A DNA stretch of 64,000 bases from CAZPXZ01 sp965219495 (GTDB taxonomy: Bacteria; Pseudomonadota; Alphaproteobacteria; Rhodobacterales; CAZPXZ01): NCBI GenBank assembly GCA_965219495.1, contig OZ244777.1, positions 2,914,001 through 2,978,000 on the forward strand. The letters run 5' to 3'. Below the pieces are notes generated by a model, which worked only from the letters and a program-made list of their open reading frames with translations, had not been told where the DNA came from and searched no databases. A program made the translations under genes and the position numbers. Numbering within the stretch: position 1 is the stretch's first letter; each line of letters starts with the position of its first letter. Of this stretch, positions 26,532 to 33,317 are shown one piece after another.

Positions 26532-26826
26532 GGCCGAGATGGTCCAAACGAGAGAAACTCCACCCCGAGGGTGGAGCTTGGTCCCGGCTAGCGCGACACG
26601 GAAGTGAGAGGATGGGCTGGCGCTCCGCACACGTCACGTTGTCAAGCAGTATCGGGAATCCCTGTTCGCGAGAGCACAGATAAAGGAGCCACTGCTGGGT
26701 TGCTGTTCGGCGTCCAAGCAGCACGCGGAAGAGCAGCCCTAGCCCGAACTTCACGAGCCAAGTTCGCAGAAATCTCTCCGGTGTCAACGAGTTAGCGGGA
26801 TCAACCTGGCAGCGTACTGGAAACAA
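26532..26826. other. Stretch without a recognised gene
   Basis: A minus-strand frame here gives LTPERFLRTWLVKFGLGLLF, which reads like protein but has no start, ribosome site or recognisable family. The 13 bp GTACTGGAAACAA at 26814-26826 recurs directly at 27301-27313, on the other side of the next transposase fragment. Confidence 0.3.
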
Positions 26827-27300
26827 ATTTGGTCGAATAGATATCCAGCAGTTGGAACGCCCTTTGCTGGGTCACGGTCGGCATCGCCGGCATCGGAAAG
26901 CTGTGGCCGGGAGCCCGGGGCAGGGTGACGTCGTTCAGGGTCAGGGTGGCGAAGCTGTGCACCGTCCGGCCCTTGGCGGTGAGTCTGGTTTCGGCTTTCG
27001 ATCGGGCGCTGTCGGAGACTTCTGCCTTCTCGACGGGGGAGTTGCGCCGGGCCCGGGTGGCGGCAGGATCGTCGTCCTGGAACAGCATCGGCGCCAGGCG
27101 CCGGCGCAGATGCCATTCCAGGTAATAGGTCAGCATGCACAGGAAGACATGGGCGCGGACGCGGTCGGCCTTGTCGACGTAGATCGGGCGGATGCGAAAG
27201 CGCCCAATGACAGGCTCTTGTCGGGCATGAAAGGGAGGGGGATTATATACTAAAGTAACAATATCCTTGAATTGGCGCTTCGGCGCCTCTATACTCCGTT
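26827..27300 (-). pseudogene. IS1634-family transposase, C-terminal fragment
   Basis: About 115 codons: IRPIYVDKADRVRAHVFLCM, LTYYLEWHLRRRLAPMLFQD, VHSFATLTLNDVTL, and a final LPTVTQQRAFQLLDI-like end. These correspond to the last quarter of IS1634-type transposases after the catalytic Glu. The preceding codons in the frame are unrelated. The remnant is bracketed by 13 bp direct repeats. Confidence 0.6.
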
Positions 27301-27533
27301 GTACTGGAAACAAGGCTGAAAGTGCTGGCTCCGGTGATACGTCTTGCAGCGGGTATTAGCCCGTTCACGGGTGGGAAATGGCGGGAAACCGCTTCCCGTG
27401 GCGTCGGCAAGGGGAAGGCGAAGGATGGGGGTTGCCCCGCCTCGGCGTGGAACAGTGTCGGGAGCCCATTGTGACTCTCGTATATAAGTCCCAAAGGGAG
27501 CACTTCGTGATGGAGAGCTCTCCAACTCATTAA

Positions 27534-27924
27534 TGTCGAGTAATTCGCAATGAAGAGTTGGCGTGAAATCGTTTTGAAAATGAAGGATATGGGACTGAAT
27601 CCACTTACCATTACTATAGAGCATCCCTTGGCCGTTTCATGACCAAGGTAGAACGGCGCTGCCGTTGATAGGCATGACGCAAAAGACTCAGCGGGGAAGC
27701 GGCCCGGCCTTGTTTCCTGAGTAGTTTCAGGTGCTTCATCCACAAATTGTCACTGTGGCTAGGACATGCTCCTCACACGAAATACGAAAATGGATCTCCA
27801 CAACAGATTTGCCAGCGAGACTGAAAGATGTCCGGGCCGAATAGTAATGTTGAGTAATTTGGGCTCCATGACCCTTGTTTGCAGGTTGTTACGGTTTCCA
27901 CTCAACATTACCAATTACTCGACA
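27534..27924. mobile_element. 391 bp non-autonomous MITE-like element with TG...CA ends
   Basis: The left end TGTCGAGTAATT and its exact inverse at the right end (27913-27924) extend into an imperfect repeat of about 27 bp. TTAA flanks both sides (27530-27533, 27925-27928), a possible 4 bp duplication. A further related motif TGTTGAGTAATT lies at 27848-27859, and CTCAACATTA at 27901-27910 can pair with it as a hairpin. TG...CA termini with extra internal terminal repeats resemble IS21-family ends. No transposase is encoded. Confidence 0.5.
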
Positions 27925-27928
27925 TTAA

Positions 27929-28311
27929 TCGTGGAGACCGGGGAAAGTACCGGTTATCCGTCTGGAAAGCCGGGTTCGGCTGAGGCATGCCGGATGTCCC
28001 CGGCAGGGTTCAACTTTGGCGAACGATGTGGTGGGAACAAGAGGCTGATGTGTTGTCGCCGGGGTAAATCCCTGCCAAGCTTCCGCGAGTCGGTCGTGTT
28101 AAATCAGAGCACACCGCGCATGTCAGGTTGATGTTTCGAGAGAAGACCCACATCAGGAATTTCAAGCCCATGTTGCCGGAGTCGCCGTGGGTTGCCACGT
28201 TTTCACTCGGAGAATCGGCCGAACTTGACTCGATAGCGGCCGACGCTCAACGCAAACCGTCGGTGTCCCGAACTGAGGGTGCAGGCATGAGAATCGTATT
28301 GGAAGTGGGCC
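27929..28311. other. Non-coding stretch before the RusA-like gene
   Basis: No supported gene is visible. Plus-strand frames here are rich in Cys, Arg and Ser and lack ribosome sites. Confidence 0.4.
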
Positions 28312-28692
28312 TTGTTTCCGGATTTTCCGCTTGAATTTCTCGTATCTGGAACGCCCGTAAGCCATCAAGCCAAAAAGGCAGCTTCAAGAGAGGCTTGGCA
28401 AGAGTCGGTTCGCGAGTCTGCGCGCGGAGCGCTTCCCGAGGGGCATCTCGCAGTCCAGGAGCCTGTGGCTGTCACGATTTACATTTTTCCTCGAGCCGAA
28501 ATGCAGGCAGAAATCGACAATTGCGTCAAGCCGATTCTCGATGCCCTGAATAACTTCATTTATATTTACGATAAGCAAGTCGATCGGATCGTAGTTCAGA
28601 AATTTGAACCGGAGCGACCTTTCCGGATAAATGACAAGCCCACCGAATTGCTTGCGGATGCCTTCGCCGCAGATGATCCAATTGTCCATTAG
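28312..28692 (+). CDS. RusA-family Holliday junction resolvase
   Basis: A 126-residue protein starting at TTG with GGAAG about 7 bases upstream. LEFLVSGTPVSHQAKKAAS leads into VAVTIYIFPRAEMQAEIDNC, then VKPILDALNNFIYIYDKQVD. DNxxKPxLDALN followed by a D(K/R)QV motif is the RusA active-site signature, with Asp residues chelating Mg2+. RusA cuts four-way junctions and is common in prophages and mobile elements. It lies in an AT-richer segment beside integrase remnants, which suggests phage or ICE origin. The C-terminus continues normally to TAG. Confidence 0.75.
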   Translation: MFPDFPLEFLVSGTPVSHQAKKAASREAWQESVRESARGALPEGHLAVQEPVAVTIYIFPRAEMQAEIDNCVKPILDALNNFIYIYDKQVDRIVVQKFEPERPFRINDKPTELLADAFAADDPIVH

Positions 28693-28931
28693 ACCCAAAC
28701 GCGCTTGTCAATCTGCTGGTCAGAGAAGGGTATGTTGACCAGAATCAGGGGAAGGAATTGTTTCGCTTGTCGAGAATTCGATCCGTGGCTGCACATGGAC
28801 AACTCGATTCTGCGCCTTCCACGGACGATGTTGCTTGGCTCTTGAGTATTGCGGAACAGATCTCGCGCGACTCATCGATTCCGGCTGCGGCTCTCGAAAT
28901 GGAGTTGCCGGAGTCGCCACCGACTTCGTGA
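28693..28931 (+). pseudogene. HEPN-like C-terminal fragment downstream of rusA
   Basis: An open frame offset from rusA reads ALVNLLVREGYVDQNQGKEL, FRLSRIRSVAAHGQL and STDDVAWLLSIAEQI, stopping TGA 28929-28931. The Rx4-6H pattern (RIRSVAAHG) and the helical composition resemble HEPN or DUF4145-type domains. There is no good start codon near the rusA stop. It is either a coupled small protein using a non-standard start or a truncated gene. Confidence 0.3.
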
Positions 28932-28989
28932 ACCGATCTTCGTAAATTTCCAAGTGGTGCCTCGTTATCTTGGGCGGCAACATTGCCGT

Positions 28990-29125
28990 CTGCCGCCCCC
29001 ACGAGATTGCCGTCAATGATCCCTTTGGTCCGCGTGGGGGCGGACTTAACAGAATCGGGAACGAGGTTAGCGTGCTGGGCCGTGGCCTGTACTTGGGTAT
29101 GGCCGGAAAGTTCCCCGATCGCGGG
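28990..29125 (-). pseudogene. Tyrosine recombinase C-terminal remnant
   Basis: The minus-strand codons read IGELSGHTQVQATAQHANLV and PDSVKSA. This corresponds to the LLGHTQVQTTARYAHL...DSVK block of phage integrases, with the catalytic Tyr changed to His (AQHANL). Upstream sequence does not continue the recombinase. It is a small degenerate piece, consistent with an old integrase next to the core genome boundary. Confidence 0.4.
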
Positions 29126-29668
29126 TCGGGCTCTCTCCGAACTCCAGTACGCGGGAAGCAAAGCCGCGTCTCCAATTCCGAAATCGGAAAAGGGGCCAAG
29201 CATGCACCCCTCGCAGGCTCGTTGCCTCGGACCCGGAAGGCGGGGATGACCGGGCACGCCTACCGCAATTGGCGACCTATCTGGATCACGAAAAGTTCTC
29301 CGGACCCCGAGCCTACCTGGCGATGACCCCGAACCGCTTGTCGAAGCGTTGCAATCCTTCGCGCGTTCCGCTGCCGCCGGAGACAAGGAAGAAACCATTG
29401 CCTGATCGCAGTACCGGATAGGACCCTTCTTCCAAAGGCTCCCTAACGAAATCCTGGTTGCGGACTGCCATCTCCACCCCCAAGAACACTCGCCAATCAA
29501 CCCCCTGACGATCGGGCGTGCCGCAGAACATCGGGTGGCTGATGCAGGCCGGATTGCGACCGGTCGGGTTGGCCCGAACATTGCGCGAAACTTCCTCGTC
29601 CAACTCGCGAAAAAATGGCGCGTGATCGCCAGCTTCGGTAACGCGGCCTATACTGCGGGTCGCGGAAA
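29126..29668. other. Decayed stretch with recombinase-like and unknown coding traces
   Basis: On the plus strand, 29230-29340 reads LPQLATYLDHEKFSG...YLAMTPNRLSKR, reminiscent of the end of another tyrosine recombinase. On the minus strand, 29640-29313 is open with natural-looking sequence (VFLGVEMAVRNQDFVREPLE), but I recognise no family and see no start signal. I call no gene here. Confidence 0.3.
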
Positions 29669-30481
29669 ATGACCATTGCGCGTTACGCGCACGCGGGAAC
29701 ACCTGCTGGTCAGAGGCTGCCGGAGGCGATGAGCTTGACGGATTCGACTCGGAATGCGGAATTGGAACCAAGCCCAAGCCGCACCAGGAATGTATTCGCC
29801 TCGGAGCGCTGGGTGAGCGCGGCGAAGCCAGTGTTGCCAAAAGGCCTGAGATTCAATCACCGTCACCGGATGGACGGTCTCGAATTCCTGAAAAAGCTGC
29901 CCGACGAATTGGCGGCCGCATGCTTTTTCGATCCGCAGTACCGCGCTATTCTGGACCATCTTGCCTATGGGAACGAGCGAGAATCCCGTGGCAGGAAGCG
30001 CGCCTCGCTACCCCAGATGTCCGACGACATGATCCACGCGTTCGTCCTGGAGATCGCGCGGGCGCTGATGCCGACCGGGCATCTGTTCTTCTGGATGGAC
30101 AAGTTCAACCTGATCAACGGTTTCTTGGAGCGCGCTGAGGGTTCCGGGCTTGGCGTGGTCGACCTGATCACCTGGGACAAGGGCCGCGTGGGAATGGGCT
30201 ACCGGACACGCCGCCGGGGCGAATACCTTGCGGTGTTCCAGAAGCCCCCGCAGCGTGCGAAGGGCGTCTGGAAGCACCACGGAATTCCGGACGTCTGGCT
30301 GGAAACGGTCGAACGCGGAAAGGGCGTCCATCCGAAGCCGGTCGGGCTTCAGGCGAAATTGATCGAGGCTGTGAGCAATCCCGGAGAAATCATCCTGGAT
30401 CCCGCGGCGGGATCCTTCTCGGTGATGGAAGCCTGCCGGGCGGGCAAACACCAATTCCTCGGCTGCGACATCAACGGCTAA
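29669..30481 (+). CDS. Orphan DNA methyltransferase (N4-cytosine/N6-adenine type)
   Basis: A 270-residue protein. Motif IV appears early as FFDPQY (DPPY variant), followed by LPTGHLFFWMDKF-like core strands, VDLITWDKGRVGMGYRTRRR and GEYLAVFQK. Then comes HPKPVGLQAKLIEAV and motif I as ILDPAAGSFSVMEA (variant of DPFxGSG). The order motif IV then I is that of the beta class. No restriction partner is adjacent. The start is uncertain: the ATG at 29669 gives a 60-residue unstructured lead, and another ATG lies at 29729. It converges on trpS with only 9 bp between stops. The context suggests a phage or ICE remnant. Confidence 0.75.
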   Translation: MTIARYAHAGTPAGQRLPEAMSLTDSTRNAELEPSPSRTRNVFASERWVSAAKPVLPKGLRFNHRHRMDGLEFLKKLPDELAAACFFDPQYRAILDHLAYGNERESRGRKRASLPQMSDDMIHAFVLEIARALMPTGHLFFWMDKFNLINGFLERAEGSGLGVVDLITWDKGRVGMGYRTRRRGEYLAVFQKPPQRAKGVWKHHGIPDVWLETVERGKGVHPKPVGLQAKLIEAVSNPGEIILDPAAGSFSVMEACRAGKHQFLGCDING

Positions 30482-30490
30482 CTGGCAGGC

Positions 30491-31510
30491 TCATCTACTG
30501 AAGGCGTGCAGCCCCACGATTTCTTCCACCTCATCGATGACCGGTTCGGCGAGCGCCGTGGCGCGTCTGGTGCCGTCTTCGAGCACCGAGTCGATGAACC
30601 CGGTCTCGGCCCGGATTCGGTTGATTTCCCCGCGGATCGGCGCCAGCGTTTCGACCGCCGCCTCGGTTAACCTGTCTTTCAGTTCCGAAAACGTCCTGCC
30701 GGCATAGGACGCGACGACCTCGTCGACCGGCCGTTCTTCAAGTGCTGCGAGAATGCCGAGGAGGTTTCCCGCTTCCGGCCGGACTGCGAACTCCTCCAGT
30801 GACGCGGGGAGCCGTTCGGAATCGGTCTTCGCCCGCCGAATTTTGAGCGCGATCGTCGCCGACTCGTCGATCAGGTTGATTCTGGAGAATTCCGAGGGAT
30901 CGGACTTCGACATCTTGATCCTTCCGTCACGCAGGCTCATGACGCGGGCCTCCACATCCCGGATCAGCGGCTCGGGGGCGGGGAAAAATCCCTCCACGCC
31001 ATAGTCCTGGTTGAATTTCTGGGCGACGTCGCGCGCGAGTTCAAGGTGCTGTTTCTGATCGGCGCCAACCGGCACATGCGTAGCCTTGTAGAGCAGGATG
31101 TCCGCCGTCATCAGCACCGGGTAGGCGTAAAGCCCCACCGAGGCCCGTTCCCGATTCTTGCCGGCCTTGTCCTTGAACTGCGTCATCCGGTTGAGCCATC
31201 CGATGCGCGCGGTGCAGTTCAGGATCCAGGCCAGATGCGCATGCGCCGGTACGGAACTCTGGTTGAAGAGAATACTCCGCTTGGGGTCGAGGCCGCAGGC
31301 AATGAACGCGGAAGCAACCTCGCGGGTCGCTTCCCTCAGTTCGGCCGGATTATGCGGCAAGGTGATGGCGTGCAGGTCGACCACGCAATAGATGCAATCG
31401 TGAGAGTCCTGCAGGCGCACGAATTCCCGTAGCGCTCCAAGATAATTGCCGAGATGCAGCGACCCGGTCGGCTGCACACCCGAAAACACCCGTTCGGTTG
31501 CCAGTGTCAT
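30491..31510 (-). CDS. trpS: Tryptophanyl-tRNA synthetase
   Basis: A 339-residue class I aminoacyl-tRNA synthetase that charges tRNA-Trp. The HIGH-type motif is HLGN (residues 19-22) in TGSLHLGNYLGAL. KMSKS is at residues 199-203, and VGADQKQHLELARD is typical of TrpRS. Length and start agree with the family, and AGGAGATC lies upstream of the ATG. It is the last gene of glnD-murJ-trpS, 214 bp after murJ, an order common in alphaproteobacteria. It marks the boundary between accessory DNA (left) and core genome (right). Confidence 0.96.
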   Translation of the reverse strand: MTLATERVFSGVQPTGSLHLGNYLGALREFVRLQDSHDCIYCVVDLHAITLPHNPAELREATREVASAFIACGLDPKRSILFNQSSVPAHAHLAWILNCTARIGWLNRMTQFKDKAGKNRERASVGLYAYPVLMTADILLYKATHVPVGADQKQHLELARDVAQKFNQDYGVEGFFPAPEPLIRDVEARVMSLRDGRIKMSKSDPSEFSRINLIDESATIALKIRRAKTDSERLPASLEEFAVRPEAGNLLGILAALEERPVDEVVASYAGRTFSELKDRLTEAAVETLAPIRGEINRIRAETGFIDSVLEDGTRRATALAEPVIDEVEEIVGLHAFSR

Positions 31511-31724
31511 GTCCCGATCTCCTGCGGCTCCGCTTCGAACAGCGGCTTATCGTCTCCGCGCCGCTGCCGGTCAAGCCATGTCGGTTGTTCCGTCAACCGC
31601 CGGGCCGTCACTCGTCGGCTCCGGCAAGGGCGCGACGTTACGCATGCCGTTTCGCCGAGGGATTTACCCTACAGGCCGTATCAGCTGGAATCTCGCCGGC
31701 GCCATGCGAATCGCGGGACATGGC

Positions 31725-33317
31725 TCATGCGGAGTCGGAGTCGACGAAACTCGCACCTGGCGCTGTCCGCTCGCGGGCGGTCGCGGGCCGAAGCGCCGCA
31801 AGAATGTCCCGATAACGGAAAGCGCCGAAAATGAGTCCGGTGCCCCCATAGACCAGCGCGCCGCCGGCGACCAGAAACGCCAGCGCCGGATAGCGAAGTA
31901 TCGGGTCGTCGATTGCGGCTTGCAAGAGGTTTTCGGCAAGAAACAGCAGGACGCCCATAATCAGGCTTGCCGCCAGGACACGCGGAACCCTCTTTCGCAA
32001 GCCTTCATCGGGGCTTGTCTCCGCGTGTTCGCGCGAACCAATTGCCAGAAGCGCCAGCAGGAGCCAGGCGGCAATGGACGTCGCGGCGGGAATCGCCGGA
32101 TAGCCCCAAACCACGGCGCCGGCCGCCGCCAGGATGGTGTTGGTGGTAAACGCAATCGTCGCGTAACGTAGCGGCCGGCGCGTGTCTTCGCGGGCGAAGA
32201 ATGCCGAGGCGTATACCTTGCCCAGCATGAATGCGGGCAGGCCGAGCGCGAAGAGCAGCAGGCTCAGGGCGGTTGCCCGCGTATCGTCGGCCAAAAACGC
32301 ACCACGTTCGAAGAGCACGGCAATGATGGGTTCGGGAATGACCGCCAGAGCCACGGCCGACGGCGCCCCGAACGCCACCGCAATCTCCACGGCCCGGCAA
32401 AAGGATTCTCGTGCGCCGCTTGCATCGCTGGCGCCCAGCCGTCGCGCAAGTTCCGGCAGCAGCACCACGCTGAGCGCGATACCCACGACGCCGAGCGGCA
32501 ACTGGTACAGGCGGTCCGCATATTGCAGCCACGCCACGGCGCCCGGGAAGAAGGAAGCGATCAGCGTCCCTACGAGGAGATTGATCTGGTAGACCCCGGC
32601 CGCAAGCGCTGCGGGCAGCGCCAGCACGAGCAGGCGCCGCGTATCCGGGTCGAGCCGCGGCCGCCGCAGGCGCAGCGTCATCCCGGCTCTCCGGGCGGCC
32701 CAGGCCACCAGCGACATCTGCAAGATTCCGGCGACGGGAACCGCCCAAGCGAGAGCGTGTCCCGGGGGCCACACGCCCAGAGCCGCCAAAGCCAGCGCCC
32801 CGATGAGCAAAACGTTCAGGAGGATCGGAGCGGCGGCGGCCGCGGCAAAGCGGCGCAGTGCATTCAGGAGCCCGCTGAAAAACGCGGTGAGGGAGATGAA
32901 GAGCAGGTAAGGAAACGCGATTCTCGAATAAACAACGGCGAGATCGAAGGTTTCCGGCCGTTCAGAGAATCCCCAGGCGACCAGGTAGATCAGCCAGGGC
33001 ATTGCGGCCTGGCCGACGAGCGTCACCACGAGAAGCGTTGCCCCGAGCGCGGCGAGAATCCGTTCCGCGAATGCTTGCGCGGCGTCGGAACCCTCCTGCT
33101 CCAACCGCCTCGCAAACATGGGAACGAACGCTACGGCAAACGCGCCTTCCGCGAACAGGCGCCGGAAGAGATTGGGGAGGCGAAAGGCGACAATGAACGC
33201 CTCCGCAACCGGACCCGCTCCGAGAATTGCGGCGAAGGCAACATCCCGAACCAGGCCAAGAATGCGGCTGGCGAACGTGTAGCCGCCAACCGTCGCGACG
33301 GGGCGCGCGACACTCAT
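31725..33317 (-). CDS. murJ: Lipid II flippase MurJ
   Basis: A 530-residue integral membrane protein of the MOP superfamily with about 14 hydrophobic helices. It moves lipid II across the inner membrane for peptidoglycan synthesis. The N-terminus ATVGGYTFASRILGLVRDVA and the segment FRLPNLFRRLFAEGAFAVAF, FVPMFA are signature MurJ sequences, with the functional Arg residues of the central cavity. The ATG overlaps the glnD stop by 4 bp (ATGA), so it is translationally coupled to glnD. Confidence 0.95.
   Translation of the reverse strand: MSVARPVATVGGYTFASRILGLVRDVAFAAILGAGPVAEAFIVAFRLPNLFRRLFAEGAFAVAFVPMFARRLEQEGSDAAQAFAERILAALGATLLVVTLVGQAAMPWLIYLVAWGFSERPETFDLAVVYSRIAFPYLLFISLTAFFSGLLNALRRFAAAAAAPILLNVLLIGALALAALGVWPPGHALAWAVPVAGILQMSLVAWAARRAGMTLRLRRPRLDPDTRRLLVLALPAALAAGVYQINLLVGTLIASFFPGAVAWLQYADRLYQLPLGVVGIALSVVLLPELARRLGASDASGARESFCRAVEIAVAFGAPSAVALAVIPEPIIAVLFERGAFLADDTRATALSLLLFALGLPAFMLGKVYASAFFAREDTRRPLRYATIAFTTNTILAAAGAVVWGYPAIPAATSIAAWLLLALLAIGSREHAETSPDEGLRKRVPRVLAASLIMGVLLFLAENLLQAAIDDPILRYPALAFLVAGGALVYGGTGLIFGAFRYRDILAALRPATARERTAPGASFVDSDSA

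Noticed and set aside
27766..28131. Plus-strand 121-codon frame crossing the MITE-like element
   Set aside because: It spans the inverted repeats, has no ribosome site and no natural protein composition.
28745..29581. Minus-strand 278-codon open frame
   Set aside because: Only a short internal part resembles an integrase end; the rest is incoherent and antisense to other traces, so it is not a single gene.
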